64,000 bases of DNA from Janthinobacterium sp. Marseille (GCF_000013625.1 NC_009659.1:1550001-1614000), one strand, 5' to 3'. Numbered from the stretch's first letter, positions 35,572 to 45,442 are shown. Notes: generated by a model from the sequence alone, not told the origin. Numbers and translations: made by a program.

Positions 35572-35748
35572 ATCGCGTCAGCCTGGGAAGGGCTGTAAAC
35601 CGGTCTCGTCTTGAGGTGGGTCAAGGTCTCGCGTAATGTTGCGTAAACCTTTGTTTTTTCGCACTATAATGGATTGTCGAGGTAGACTTCGTTGGCTTTT
35701 TGGCCGATTGATACAAACGCGTCGTGACGCAACAAGTTGGGAAGACTG
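35572..35748 (+). promoter_or_regulatory. phaC-phaR intergenic region, probable phaR promoter
   Basis: A TATAAT box at 35665-35670 lies about 80 bp before phaR; the nearest -35-like box, TTGCGT at 35639-35644, is 20 bp away, which is too far for a good sigma-70 promoter. PhaR usually binds its own promoter, so operators may be here, but none could be identified by eye. Confidence 0.3.
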
Positions 35749-36321
35749 ATGACGAGTACAAAAAAAATCTCCGAGCGCTTGATTAAGAAATATCCAAACC
35801 GTCGTCTGTATGACACGCAAACGAGTTCTTACATTACGCTCGCCGATGTCAAACAGTTGGTACTGGATAGCGAGCAGTTTTCCGTGCTCGATGCGAAGAC
35901 CGATGAAGATTTGACGCGTAGCATCCTGTTGCAGATCATCCTGGAAGAGGAAGCCAATGGTTCGCCCATGTTTTCCAGCGCCGCCTTGTCGCAAATCATT
36001 CGCTACTACGGCCACGCAATGCAGGGCATGATGGGTTCTTACCTGGAAAAAAATATCCAGGCCTTCATCGATATCCAGAACAAGCTGACCGAAAACTCCA
36101 AGGACCTGTACGAAGGCAAGCCTTTCAGTCCGGAGATGTGGACCCAGTTCATGAATGTGCAAGGCCCTATCATGCAAGGCATGATGAGCAATTACATAGA
36201 ACAGAGCAAAAGCCTGTTCGTGCAAATGCAGGAACAAATGCAAACTCAGTCGAAAAACATGTTCGGCGCCTTCCCGTTTGCCCCGCCAGCGCCACCTCCT
36301 GGCGATAAAAACAACAAGTAA
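35749..36321 (+). CDS. phaR: Polyhydroxyalkanoate synthesis repressor PhaR
   Basis: DNA-binding regulator that also binds PHA and represses the phasin gene and itself until polymer forms. The 190-residue protein has the family N-terminal domain IKKYPNRRLYDTQTSSYITL and the segment ILLQIILEEEANG, followed by a helical, Met/Gln-rich C-terminus ending in a Pro-rich tail. The ATG at 35749 follows GGGAAG; a TTG at 35737 is in frame but less likely. Its place directly after phaC supports the call. Confidence 0.94.
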   Translation: MTSTKKISERLIKKYPNRRLYDTQTSSYITLADVKQLVLDSEQFSVLDAKTDEDLTRSILLQIILEEEANGSPMFSSAALSQIIRYYGHAMQGMMGSYLEKNIQAFIDIQNKLTENSKDLYEGKPFSPEMWTQFMNVQGPIMQGMMSNYIEQSKSLFVQMQEQMQTQSKNMFGAFPFAPPAPPPGDKNNK

Positions 36322-36422
36322 GCTGATCCGTCCGCCCGTCGCAGCTCATGTGGCGGGCGTGGCAGGCAAAAGGGTACAATAGCGGCTTCGCTTCTATTGC
36401 CAGCTTTTTGCCCGCCTCAGCC

Positions 36423-37784
36423 ATGACCAACGCTCTTCAAGCAACACCCAAAATCGGCTTCGTTTCCCTCGGATGCCCGAAAGCCCTGGTCGACTCAGAA
36501 CAAATCCTTACCCAGCTGCGCGCTGAAGGTTATGACACTGCCAAGTCCTACGACGGCGCAGATCTGGTGATCGTCAATACTTGCGGCTTCATTGATGCCG
36601 CCGTACAGGAATCACTGGATGCGATTGGCGAAGCCCTGCATGAAAACGGTAAAGTCATCGTCACCGGTTGCCTGGGTGCCAAGAAAGACGCAGACGGCGA
36701 CGACATCATCCAGAAAGTCCACCCCAAGGTATTGGCTGTCACCGGCCCGCATGCGCTGGGCGAGGTGATGGATGCAGTCCACAAACACATGCCAAAGCCG
36801 CATGCACCTTTCATTGACCTGGTGCCGGCGCAAGGTATCAAGCTGACTCCCAAGCATTTTGCCTATCTGAAAATTTCCGAAGGCTGTAACCATCGTTGCA
36901 GTTTTTGCATCATCCCATCGATGCGCGGCGACCTCGTATCGCGCCCGATTGCCGATGTGATGATGGAAGCGGAAAACCTGTTCAAGGCCGGCGTCAAGGA
37001 ATTGCTGGTGATTTCACAAGACACCAGCGCCTATGGCGTGGATGTGAAATTCCGTATGGGCTTCTGGAACGGCAAGCCGGTCAAGACCCATATGACGCAA
37101 CTGGTTGAAGCGCTAGGCGAACTGGCCAAGCAATATGGTGCTTGGGTGCGCCTGCACTATGTTTATCCTTACCCGCACGTGGATGCCATCATCCCGATGA
37201 TGGCCGAAGGCAAAATCCTGCCTTACCTCGACGTGCCGCTGCAACATGCACATCCGGATGTTTTGAAGCGCATGAAGCGCCCGGCCAGCGGTGAAAAGAA
37301 TATTGAACGTATCCAGGCATGGCGCGCGATGTGCCCTGACCTGACGATACGTTCGACCTTTATCGCCGGTTTCCCTGGCGAGACCGATGCCGAATTTGAA
37401 TACCTGCTCGACTTCCTGAAGGAAGCCGAAATTGACCGTCTCGGCTGCTTTGCCTATTCGCCGGTAGAAGGCGCGACGGCCAACGATTTGCCGAATGCGG
37501 TACCGGAAGAAGTACGCGAAGAGCGTCGTGGCCGCGTCATGTTGTTGCAGGAAGAAATTTCGAAGAAGCGTTTGCAGGCCAAGGTCGGCAAGACCATGCG
37601 CGTGTTGCTGGATGAAGTCAATCGCAATGGTGGTGTTGCACGTTCGGGTGCCGATGCACCGGAAATCGATGGCGTGGTCTACGTCAAGCCGCCATATGAA
37701 CCGCATCTGAAATTGAAGGTGGGCGAATTCATCGACGTCAAGATTACCGGCGCCGATGCACATGATTTGTGGGCTGAAGCATGA
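36423..37784 (+). CDS. rimO: Ribosomal protein S12 methylthiotransferase RimO
   Basis: Radical SAM enzyme that methylthiolates an Asp of ribosomal protein S12. The 453-residue protein has the N-terminal UPF0004 domain with cysteines in [18 protein letters not shown] and VTGCLGAK, the radical SAM motif CNHRCSFC, and a C-terminal TRAM domain. [12 protein letters not shown] separates RimO from MiaB. The ATG at 36423 fits the usual start; the open frame runs 25 codons further upstream without similarity. Confidence 0.95.
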   Translation: MTNALQATPKIGFVSLGCPKALVDSEQILTQLRAEGYDTAKSYDGADLVIVNTCGFIDAAVQESLDAIGEALHENGKVIVTGCLGAKKDADGDDIIQKVHPKVLAVTGPHALGEVMDAVHKHMPKPHAPFIDLVPAQGIKLTPKHFAYLKISEGCNHRCSFCIIPSMRGDLVSRPIADVMMEAENLFKAGVKELLVISQDTSAYGVDVKFRMGFWNGKPVKTHMTQLVEALGELAKQYGAWVRLHYVYPYPHVDAIIPMMAEGKILPYLDVPLQHAHPDVLKRMKRPASGEKNIERIQAWRAMCPDLTIRSTFIAGFPGETDAEFEYLLDFLKEAEIDRLGCFAYSPVEGATANDLPNAVPEEVREERRGRVMLLQEEISKKRLQAKVGKTMRVLLDEVNRNGGVARSGADAPEIDGVVYVKPPYEPHLKLKVGEFIDVKITGADAHDLWAEA

Positions 37785-38269
37785 TGAAAAAGGTTTTATT
37801 GGCGACACTGGTCGCAGTGGCTGCGGCCAATGGATCGGCACAAGTTGCCGCAGCAACAGATGCACCCAAGCCTGCAGTCGCAGCAGGCAGCACCGTACCG
37901 GCCTTGTTCCACAAGCCGGTATTTTTCCGCGGCGTGGTTGGCGACATCAATGTGCAAGTCAATATCCGCCCGAAAGCCGATATCGATGAAGGCATAGAAG
38001 GTGAATACTTCATCTTCGGCAATTCGCACAAAATCCTGCTGGCCGGTGAAATCGAAGGCGATCAGCTCTTCATGGAAGAGTCGGAAAACGGCACCAATAT
38101 TTCCGGCCAATGGGACGGCAAGCTGGAAGGCGATAGCCTGGTCGGTAGCTGGATGTCCGCCGATGGCACGATTACCAAACCGTTTACCTTGAAAGCCGTC
38201 GTGCAAAAGCCTGCCGCTGTACCAGCGCACGCTGCCAAGAAAGCCGCAAGCAATACCGCCAAACCATAA
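37781..38269 (+). CDS. Secreted protein of unknown function
   Basis: A 162-residue protein with a signal peptide ([19 protein letters not shown], cleaved near residues 21-25). The mature part has alternating short strands ([38 protein letters not shown]) that look like a small beta-rich, lipocalin- or barrel-like fold, and an Ala/Lys-rich tail. The start overlaps the rimO stop by 4 bp and an in-frame ATG follows at 37784. No family is recognised. It lies between rimO and metC. Confidence 0.75.
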   Translation: MMKKVLLATLVAVAAANGSAQVAAATDAPKPAVAAGSTVPALFHKPVFFRGVVGDINVQVNIRPKADIDEGIEGEYFIFGNSHKILLAGEIEGDQLFMEESENGTNISGQWDGKLEGDSLVGSWMSADGTITKPFTLKAVVQKPAAVPAHAAKKAASNTAKP

Positions 38270-38288
38270 TTCACCTCCGGGAGCGCGC

Positions 38289-39461
38289 GTGACTGATCGA
38301 CCTACGTTACAGACGGCATTGATCCACAATGACTATCGCGCTCCGGATGGTTTCTCCGCACTGCCACAAGCCATCCATCACGCGTCCACGGTCCTGTTCA
38401 AGGATGTCGCCAGCATGCGCTCGCGCAACTGGCAGGACAAGAATGCCTACACCTACGGCCTGCACGGCACGCCGACCACCTTCACGCTCGAAGCACGGCT
38501 GGCCGCGATTGAAGACGGCAAGCATTGCGTGCTGGCACCCAGCGGCCTGGCTGCAATTGCCCTGGTCGATTTCGCCTTCCTCAAAAGCGGCGACGATGTA
38601 CTGATTCCGGATAACGTCTATAACCCGAACCGGGAGCTGGCCAACTGGTTGCAGCAGGATTTCGGCATCACAGCACGTTATTACGATCCCTTGATAGGCA
38701 GCGGCATCTCCGGGCTGATCCAGCCAAATACACGCTTGATCTGGACCGAAGCACCAGGCTCGGTATCGATGGAAGTACCGGATTTGCCGGCTATCTGCCA
38801 GGCAGCGCATGCGAAAGGCGTGCTGGTGGCGCTGGACAATACCTGGGCGGCCGGCCTCGCTTTGCGTGGCTTCGAACTGGGCGTAGACATCATCATGCAA
38901 GCGCTGACCAAGTATCAGTCCGGCGGTTCGGACGTCTTGATGGGTGCTGTGATTACGCAAGACAAGGCCTTGAACCAGCGCCTGGAAACGGCGCATATGC
39001 GCCTTGGCTTTGGTGTGGCTGCCGATGACGTCTATCTGGTATTGCGCAGCTTGCCGACCATGAAATTGCGCTTCGAAGCGCATGATGCAGCGGCACGGAC
39101 TGTGGCAGCCTGGTTGCAGGCGCGGCCAGAGATTGCTGCTGTCTTACACCCGGCTTTGCCGGAATGCCCGGGACACGCCATCTGGCAGCGCGACTTCAGC
39201 GGTGCCGGCGGTTTGTTTTCAGTCGTGTTTGATCCACGCTATAGCGAGGCGCAGACTGATCGCTTTGTCGACAGCCTGCAACTTTTCAAGATCGGTTTTA
39301 GCTGGGGCGGCGTGCACAGCCTGGCGGTACCGTACCGGATGCAGCATATGCGCGGCAACTGGCCGCATCAGGGACAGTTGGTACGTTTGAATATCGGCCT
39401 GGAAGATCCGCAAGACCTGATTGCCGATATCGAGCAAGCGTTCAAGGCGATGCAGGCCTGA
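38289..39461 (+). CDS. metC: Cystathionine beta-lyase
   Basis: PLP enzyme splitting cystathionine to homocysteine, pyruvate and ammonia in methionine synthesis. The 390-residue Cys/Met-metabolism protein has the opening TALIHNDYRAPDGF, the YGLHGTPTTFTLEARLAAIE segment and the cofactor lysine in LTKYQSGGSDVLMG (Lys208). The start is GTG at 38289, well spaced from GGGAG at 38279-38283; no ATG fits. A strong terminator follows. Confidence 0.92.
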   Translation: MTDRPTLQTALIHNDYRAPDGFSALPQAIHHASTVLFKDVASMRSRNWQDKNAYTYGLHGTPTTFTLEARLAAIEDGKHCVLAPSGLAAIALVDFAFLKSGDDVLIPDNVYNPNRELANWLQQDFGITARYYDPLIGSGISGLIQPNTRLIWTEAPGSVSMEVPDLPAICQAAHAKGVLVALDNTWAAGLALRGFELGVDIIMQALTKYQSGGSDVLMGAVITQDKALNQRLETAHMRLGFGVAADDVYLVLRSLPTMKLRFEAHDAAARTVAAWLQARPEIAAVLHPALPECPGHAIWQRDFSGAGGLFSVVFDPRYSEAQTDRFVDSLQLFKIGFSWGGVHSLAVPYRMQHMRGNWPHQGQLVRLNIGLEDPQDLIADIEQAFKAMQA

Positions 39462-39493
39462 TTCAGGCTGGCTGGTTTTCAAGCGAATAGAAG

Positions 39494-39517
39494 AGCACCC
39501 CGATGGGTGCTTTTTTT
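39494..39517 (+). terminator. Terminator after metC
   Basis: Stem AGCACCC (39494-39500) and GGGTGCT (39505-39511) with a CGAT loop and a run of seven T residues. Confidence 0.92.
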
Positions 39518-39810
39518 ATTGGGCGCGCGCTTTCCGTCCATCTCGCATGCAACAGCCCTGCACCAAAGCATGCCCCCAAGATTGGGCACTTCCCTTGTGC
39601 CAAAACGGTGCTCGCACAAATATGCGCATCAGGATTGCGCGTATCCGGCCAGACGAGGGGCTGCGGCCGAGTACGAAAATTGCTCAGTAAAAGAAGGGAT
39701 TCCGGCAGCTTGTCAGAGTGCAATCTTCCATCCGGACAAGGGTTGGCATGCCACGTGCTTATCTCTGGCATGTCACATTGTTTTGGTGGCTTATTTACTG
39801 GGAGATTGTT
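39518..39810 (+). promoter_or_regulatory. Leader and candidate promoter/operator of the peptide importer operon
   Basis: No gene is seen in this stretch. GGCAC at 39585-39589 and GTGCC at 39597-39601 form a perfect inverted repeat (7-bp spacer). The same bases read GGCAC-N5-TTGT, one mismatch from a sigma-54 -24/-12 promoter. TGCACCAAAGCATGC (39559-39573) just upstream vaguely resembles an NtrC site, and CCCAA-GA-TTGGG lies between. Either a repressor operator or nitrogen control would fit a peptide importer; neither is proven. Confidence 0.35.
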
Positions 39811-41418
39811 ATGGCGTTGGACAAATGGGTTGCACGATGGTTGATGGTGGTTCCGGTCGCGCTGGCACTGCATTCGGGAGTACATGCGGAAACAGTAGCA
39901 CGGTACGGGATCTCGATGGCGGATATTCCGCTGACTACAGGCCAGCCGGATCGCGGTGCTGGTGCTTATCAATTTACAGGTCACACGATTTACGATCCGC
40001 TGATCGCGTGGGAAGCGAATATCGGTACACGTCCGGGCAAGCTGATCCCGGGCCTGGCAACGGAATGGAAGGTTGATCCCAAGGACCAAAAGAAATGGTT
40101 GTTCACGCTGCGCAAAGGCGTGAAGTTCCATGACGGTTCGGACTTCAAGGCCGATGCCGTGGTGTGGAACCTGGACAAGGTATTGAACGACAAATCGCCG
40201 CAGTTCGATGCCAAGCAAAGTGCGCAGGTACGTCCGCGCATTCCTTCCATTGTTTCTTATCGCAAGGTGAATGACTACGCGGTAGAAATCACGACCAAGG
40301 AAATCGATGCGCTATTCCCTTACCAATTGCCGTGGTTCCTGATTTCCAGCCCGGCGCAATGGGAAAAGGTCGGCCGCGACTGGAACAAGTTTGCCTCGCA
40401 GGCATCCGGTACCGGTCCGTTCAAACTGGACAAGCTGGTACCGCGTGAACGTGCTGAGCTGGTCAAGAATGCCGGCTACTGGGATAAATCACGTCTGGCG
40501 CAAACCGATCGCGTAATTCTCTTGCCGATTCCGGATGCGTTGACACGTGCCAATGCCTTGTTGAACGGTCAGGTCGACATCATTGAAACACCACCACCTG
40601 ATGTCTTGCCGCAATTGAAAAGCTCGGGCTTCAAACTGGTGACCAACGTGACACCACACGTCTGGCCTTACCACTTCAGCACCCAGCCTGGTTCGCCATG
40701 GACCGATATCCGTGTACGCAAGGCTGCCAACCTGGCAGTGGACCGCAGCGGTATCGTGGCCTTGATGAATGGCCTGGCAGTGCCTGCTTACGGTCAGCTT
40801 GATCCGACCAGCCCATGGTTCGGTAAACCGACTTTCAAAATCAAGTATGACCTCGCAGCGGCACGTGCCTTGATGGCGCAAGCCGGTTACAGCCCAAGCA
40901 AGCCACTGAAAGCGAAGATCGTCATCGCACAAGGTGGTACCGGCCAGATGTTGTCCTTGCCTATGAATGAATACATCCAGCAAAGCCTGGCTGAAATCGG
41001 CATCCAGGTGCAGTTTGAAGTAGTGGAGCTGGAAACCCTGTACCTGCACTGGCGTAGTGGTGCCAAGGGCGATATCAATGCAGGCAAAGGCATTACCGCC
41101 ATCAACCTTGGCTATGTCACGGCTGATCCATTCTATGCGCTGACCCGCTTTGCTGACAGCCGTTATGTCGCACCAAACGGTGTGAACTGGGGTGGCTGGT
41201 CGAATCCTAAAGTGGATGCCGAGCTGGATCAAATCCGCACCACCTTCGACGTCAAGGCGCAGGACAAATTGCTGGCGCAAGTGCACCAGGCGATGGTCGA
41301 CGATGCACTGATGCTGTGGGTAGTACATGACGTCAATCCGCACGTGATTTCGCCAAAAGTGAAGGGCTTTATCCAGGCTCAACACTGGTTCCAGGATCTG
41401 ACCACGATCCGTATGTAA
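39811..41418 (+). CDS. Peptide-type ABC importer, periplasmic binding protein (SBP_bac_5)
   Basis: A 535-residue family 5 solute-binding protein that delivers a peptide-like ligand to the permease encoded next. The signal peptide ends about residue 26 (LALHSGVHA). The segments WKVDPKDQKKWLFTLRKGVKFHDG, ADAVVWNLDKVL and RKAANLAVDRSGIVALMNG are typical of DppA/OppA relatives. The ATG at 39811 follows GGGAG at good spacing; the longer frame to 39718 lacks this. The ligand (dipeptide, oligopeptide, glutathione or other) cannot be told from the sequence. Confidence 0.92.
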   Translation: MALDKWVARWLMVVPVALALHSGVHAETVARYGISMADIPLTTGQPDRGAGAYQFTGHTIYDPLIAWEANIGTRPGKLIPGLATEWKVDPKDQKKWLFTLRKGVKFHDGSDFKADAVVWNLDKVLNDKSPQFDAKQSAQVRPRIPSIVSYRKVNDYAVEITTKEIDALFPYQLPWFLISSPAQWEKVGRDWNKFASQASGTGPFKLDKLVPRERAELVKNAGYWDKSRLAQTDRVILLPIPDALTRANALLNGQVDIIETPPPDVLPQLKSSGFKLVTNVTPHVWPYHFSTQPGSPWTDIRVRKAANLAVDRSGIVALMNGLAVPAYGQLDPTSPWFGKPTFKIKYDLAAARALMAQAGYSPSKPLKAKIVIAQGGTGQMLSLPMNEYIQQSLAEIGIQVQFEVVELETLYLHWRSGAKGDINAGKGITAINLGYVTADPFYALTRFADSRYVAPNGVNWGGWSNPKVDAELDQIRTTFDVKAQDKLLAQVHQAMVDDALMLWVVHDVNPHVISPKVKGFIQAQHWFQDLTTIRM

Positions 41419-41481
41419 CAAAGCGTGAAGGGCGGGGCGCTAGCGCCTCGTCCACCATTTCTGTGTCACTGAAAGTTGTCC

Positions 41482-42432
41482 ATGTTTTCCTACATCCTGA
41501 AGCGTCTGCTATATGCAATTCCAATTGCGCTGAGCGTCACGCTACTGTCTTTCATGCTGGTGTATCTGGCACCTGGCGATCCGCTGAATGCGATTGCGCC
41601 GGCCGATGCACCTGCCGATGTGATTGCCGCGCTGAAGAGCGCCTACGGCCTCGATAAACCTGTGCCTGTCCAATACGGCATGTGGCTGTCGCGTGCTGTG
41701 CAGGGCGATCTCGGCACCTCTATCGCATCCGGTCGCCAGGTGGTGACCGAAGTCATGAGCGCCGTCAGCAATACGCTGCTGCTGGCCGGTGTTGCCGGGT
41801 TCATCGGCGTCCTGTTTGGTTGTGTCCTCGGTGCGCTGGCCGGTTACTGGCACGGCGGCTGGATAGACCGCATTGCCACCTTCCTCTCTGTCATAGGCGT
41901 GAGCGTGCCGCACTATTGGCTGGGACTGGTATTGACCATTATTTTTTCCATCTGGCTCGGCTGGTTCCCTGCGATGGGCGCGGGACCCGGTGGTTCGTCC
42001 GAATGGCTGTGGGACTACGACCATATACGCCATCTGGTATTGCCGGCCATCACGCTGGCCGTGATCCCCATGGGCATCATCACGCGCACCGTACGGGCCC
42101 TGGTGGCCGATATGCTGGAACAGGAATTCGTGATTGCGCTGCGTGCCCGTGGCCTGAGCAATCGTGCCATCTTCCGTCATATCGCGAAAAACACTGCACC
42201 GACCGTGCTGGCCGTCGCCGGTTTGCAGATCGGGTACCTGATGGGTGGTTCCATCCTGGTTGAAACCGTATTCGCGTGGCCGGGTACCGGCTTCCTGCTG
42301 AACACTGCGATCTTCCAGCGTGATATGCCGCTCTTGCAAGGCACGATCCTGGTGCTGTGCATGTTCTTCGTCGGCTTGAATCTGATCGTCGATATCCTGC
42401 AACCGCTGCTTGATCCACGTATGGGACGTTGA
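41482..42432 (+). CDS. Peptide-type ABC importer, permease 1 (DppB-like)
   Basis: A 316-residue inner-membrane permease with about six helices. It has the DppB/OppB opening YILKRLLYAIPIALSVTLLSF and the cytoplasmic loop contacting the ATPases, EFVIALRARGLSNRAIFRHI. The ATG at 41482 is preferred over a TTG at 41476. It starts 63 bp after the binding-protein gene and is followed almost at once by the second permease. Confidence 0.92.
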   Translation: MFSYILKRLLYAIPIALSVTLLSFMLVYLAPGDPLNAIAPADAPADVIAALKSAYGLDKPVPVQYGMWLSRAVQGDLGTSIASGRQVVTEVMSAVSNTLLLAGVAGFIGVLFGCVLGALAGYWHGGWIDRIATFLSVIGVSVPHYWLGLVLTIIFSIWLGWFPAMGAGPGGSSEWLWDYDHIRHLVLPAITLAVIPMGIITRTVRALVADMLEQEFVIALRARGLSNRAIFRHIAKNTAPTVLAVAGLQIGYLMGGSILVETVFAWPGTGFLLNTAIFQRDMPLLQGTILVLCMFFVGLNLIVDILQPLLDPRMGR

Positions 42433-42434
42433 CT

Positions 42435-43331
42435 ATGGCTTTCTCTTTGAATTTTGCACCGCAAGCCGCGGTCCCCGTATTGCCGACACCGGCGCGCGGT
42501 TATTGGAGCAAGGTCTTGCGGCAATTGATGCGCGACCCGGTGGCTATGGGCGCGGCACTGGTGGTCTTTTTGATTGTATGTGCTGCCGTATTTGCACCAT
42601 GGCTCGCGCCTATGGATCCGTATAAGGGCAGCATGATCAAACGCCTGCTGCCGATAGGAAGCGAAGGCTATTTGCTCGGGACCGATGAGCTGGGACGAGA
42701 CATGTTAAGTCGCCTGATGTATGGCGGTCGCCTGTCGCTGCTGATGGGCGTGACGCCGGTGCTGGCAGCCTTCGGTATCGGTACTTCCATCGGCTTGCTG
42801 GCCGGCTATGTCGGTGGTCGCCTGAATATGATCATCATGCGCGTGCTGGATGTGTTCTATGCATTCCCGTCGGTATTGCTGGCGGTTGCCATCTCCGGCG
42901 CACTCGGCCCGGGTATGACGAACAGTATTCTGGCGTTGACGCTGGTCTTCGTGCCGCAAGTGGTACGGGTGGCGGAAAGCGTAACGACCCAGGTCCGCAA
43001 GCTGGATTACATAGAAGCGGCACGCATGAGCGGAGCCAGTGCTTTCTCCATCATCCGGGTGCATGTGCTGGGCAATGTATTGGGGCCGGTATTCGTCTAC
43101 GCGACTGGCTTGCTCAGCGTCAGTATGATCCTCGCCGCAGGTTTGTCCTTCCTCGGTCTCGGTGTCAAACCGCCTGAGCCTGAATGGGGCCTGATGCTTA
43201 ATACGCTGCGTTCCGCCATCTTCCGTAATCCCTGGGTCGCGGCTTTGCCGGGCTTATTGATTTTTATCACGTCTATCGGCTTCAACCTGCTGGCCGATGG
43301 TGTGCGCTCTGCTATGGATATACGCCGATGA
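42435..43331 (+). CDS. Peptide-type ABC importer, permease 2 (DppC-like)
   Basis: A 298-residue permease with the OppC N-terminal domain (segment QLMRDPVAMGAALVVFLIVC) and the GTDELGRDMLSRLMYGGR motif typical of DppC/OppC. The ATPase-contact loop is DYIEAARMSGASAFSIIRVH. The ATG at 42435 is 2 bp after the permease 1 stop; a TTG at 42429 is also in frame. Its stop overlaps the first ATPase gene by 4 bp. Confidence 0.92.
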   Translation: MAFSLNFAPQAAVPVLPTPARGYWSKVLRQLMRDPVAMGAALVVFLIVCAAVFAPWLAPMDPYKGSMIKRLLPIGSEGYLLGTDELGRDMLSRLMYGGRLSLLMGVTPVLAAFGIGTSIGLLAGYVGGRLNMIIMRVLDVFYAFPSVLLAVAISGALGPGMTNSILALTLVFVPQVVRVAESVTTQVRKLDYIEAARMSGASAFSIIRVHVLGNVLGPVFVYATGLLSVSMILAAGLSFLGLGVKPPEPEWGLMLNTLRSAIFRNPWVAALPGLLIFITSIGFNLLADGVRSAMDIRR

Positions 43332-44389
43332 AACAAGAAACTGTAAACCTGGCTTCAACAGATAGAGGCGGTCCTGCGCAGCCCTTGTTGATGATCAAGG
43401 ATTTGAAAAAATACTTCCCGGTGCGCGGCGAACTGTTCCAGCGCGAACGCAAATTCGTACACGCCGTTGACGGGGTTAGCTTCTCGGTAGCCAAGGGCAA
43501 GACGCTGGGTATCGTCGGTGAATCCGGCTGCGGAAAATCGACGACGGCACGCCTGATTGCCAGGCTGGTGACGCCGGATAGTGGCAGCATGATTTTTGAT
43601 GGTGAAGGTGTCGCCGAATTCGGTGGTATCGAATTCAAGGAATTCCGTCGGAACCTGCAAATGGTGTTCCAGGACTCCTTTGCATCGCTGAATCCGCGCC
43701 TGACGATTAGCGAGACCGTCGCTTACGGCCCGCAAGCACATGGCGTCTCGAAGGCACAGGCAACCGAGCGTGCACACGCCTTGCTGGCACGCGTCGGCCT
43801 GCAGCCTGAGCAATTCGCTTCGCGTTATCCGCATGAACTATCGGGTGGTCAGCGCCAGCGCGTGAATATTGCGCGTGCCCTGGCCTTCGAGCCGCGCCTG
43901 GTGATCCTGGATGAGGCGGTTGCGGCGCTGGATAAATCAGTGCAGGCACAAGTGCTGAATTTGCTACAGGAACTGAAGGCGGAACATGACCTGACCTATC
44001 TCTTCATTTCGCATGATTTGCATGTCGTGCATTACATCAGCGATGAAGTGATGGTGATGTATATGGGCCAGGTGGTGGAGATGGGGCCGGTAGAGGATAT
44101 CTACGGTAATTCCCGGCATCCATACACACGTGCCTTGCTGTCTGCCGTGCCGTCGATGGACCCGGCTAATCGGACGCAACATACGCCACTCAGCGGTGAT
44201 CCGCCTAACCCTATCAATCCGCCCAGCGGTTGCCGTTTCCGTGAGCGTTGTCCGCATGCAGAAGCAGTATGTGCGGCGCAGGTGCCGGCCCTGATGGCGG
44301 CTGCAGGTAACGCTGCGCATACCGTCGCCTGCCATATGAACGACCCACTATCCGGTCACACGCAAACCTTGATGGAGGTGGCAGCATGA
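43328..44389 (+). CDS. Peptide-type ABC importer, ATPase (DppF/OppF-like)
   Basis: A 353-residue ATPase with Walker A GESGCGKST at 64-72, signature LSGGQRQR and Walker B LVILDEAVAALD. The oligopeptide-type C-terminal extension has the cysteine cluster CRFRERCPHAEAVC, as in DppF/OppF, where it can bind an iron-sulfur cluster. It overlaps both neighbours by 4 bp. The usual order is D before F; here the F-like gene comes first. Confidence 0.92.
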   Translation: MKQETVNLASTDRGGPAQPLLMIKDLKKYFPVRGELFQRERKFVHAVDGVSFSVAKGKTLGIVGESGCGKSTTARLIARLVTPDSGSMIFDGEGVAEFGGIEFKEFRRNLQMVFQDSFASLNPRLTISETVAYGPQAHGVSKAQATERAHALLARVGLQPEQFASRYPHELSGGQRQRVNIARALAFEPRLVILDEAVAALDKSVQAQVLNLLQELKAEHDLTYLFISHDLHVVHYISDEVMVMYMGQVVEMGPVEDIYGNSRHPYTRALLSAVPSMDPANRTQHTPLSGDPPNPINPPSGCRFRERCPHAEAVCAAQVPALMAAAGNAAHTVACHMNDPLSGHTQTLMEVAA

Positions 44390-45384
44390 GCAAGCCTTTG
44401 GTATCGGTACGTGATTTGACGGTGGCATTTGTCGGTAATCGCCGTGCGCATGCGCTGGACAAGATTAGTTTTGACTTGCAGGCTGGCGAAGTGTTGGGTT
44501 TGCTGGGTGAATCCGGTTCTGGCAAGAGTGTGACCTTGCGTACCTTGCTGCGCCTGCATCCGCAACGCACTACGCGCATCAGTGGCAGTATGGAAGTGGA
44601 TGGCATGGATGTGCTGGCACTGAAAGGCTGTGAGCTGGAAGCATATCGTGGAGGTACGGCATCGATGGTGTTCCAGGAGCCGGGCCTGGCTTTCGATCCG
44701 GTGTACACGATAGGCCAGCAGATCACCGAGGCGATACGTGCACATGAAGCGCTAGACCATCGCAGCGCGATGCAGCGTGCCTTGCAAATGCTGGAGCGGG
44801 TGCAGATACCGCAAGCACGTCGCCGCTATGATGCTTACCCGCACGAGCTGTCTGGTGGCATGCGCCAACGTGCGATGATCGCGTTGGCGCTGGCTTGCAA
44901 GCCCAGGCTTTTGCTGGCAGATGAGCCCACGACGGCACTGGATGCGACGGTGCAAATCCAGATCCTTTTGCTGCTGCGTGAGCTGCAAAAGGAAACCGGT
45001 ATGTCGGTGATTTTTGTCACCCACGATATAGGCGCCGCTGTCGAAGTCGCGGACAAGATAGCCGTGATGTATGGCGGTCGTATCGTTGAAGAGAATTCGG
45101 TGGCCGGCATCGTGCATAATCCGCGTCATCCGTACACGGCTGGCTTGCTGGCATCGACAGTGAGCACCGAGAATCGCGGCAAACCTTTGCTGGCCGTGCC
45201 GGGGTCGCCGCCGGATTTGTCGGCCTTGCCACTGGGCTGCAGCTTTGCGCCACGTTGCAGCAATGCGCGGCAGCAATGCACTAGCGAGAAACCGCAAGTG
45301 ATTTCACTGAATGGCGAACGTCTGGCTTGCTGGAATCCGGTATCACCTTTGCTGAAAGAGGAGACTGAACTCGCCACTGCATAA
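44386..45384 (+). CDS. Peptide-type ABC importer, ATPase (DppD/OppD-like)
   Basis: A 332-residue ATPase, the second half of the heterodimeric motor. Walker A is GESGSGKSV at 41-49, the signature LSGGMRQR, and Walker B LLLADEPTTALD. The C-terminal cysteine cluster reads CSFAPRCSNARQQC. It overlaps the preceding ATPase gene by 4 bp and ends the operon, just before a terminator. Confidence 0.92.
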   Translation: MSKPLVSVRDLTVAFVGNRRAHALDKISFDLQAGEVLGLLGESGSGKSVTLRTLLRLHPQRTTRISGSMEVDGMDVLALKGCELEAYRGGTASMVFQEPGLAFDPVYTIGQQITEAIRAHEALDHRSAMQRALQMLERVQIPQARRRYDAYPHELSGGMRQRAMIALALACKPRLLLADEPTTALDATVQIQILLLLRELQKETGMSVIFVTHDIGAAVEVADKIAVMYGGRIVEENSVAGIVHNPRHPYTAGLLASTVSTENRGKPLLAVPGSPPDLSALPLGCSFAPRCSNARQQCTSEKPQVISLNGERLACWNPVSPLLKEETELATA

Positions 45385-45400
45385 GCAGGGCCGGCAATAA

Positions 45401-45427
45401 AAAAGCGTCCATACGGACGCTTTTTTT
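45401..45427. terminator. Bidirectional terminator after the peptide importer operon
   Basis: Stem GCGTCC (45405-45410) and GGACGC (45415-45420), loop ATAC, A-run before and seven T residues after. It serves the importer operon and the converging small membrane gene. Confidence 0.9.
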
Positions 45428-45442
45428 ATGGCTGCTGCCAAC

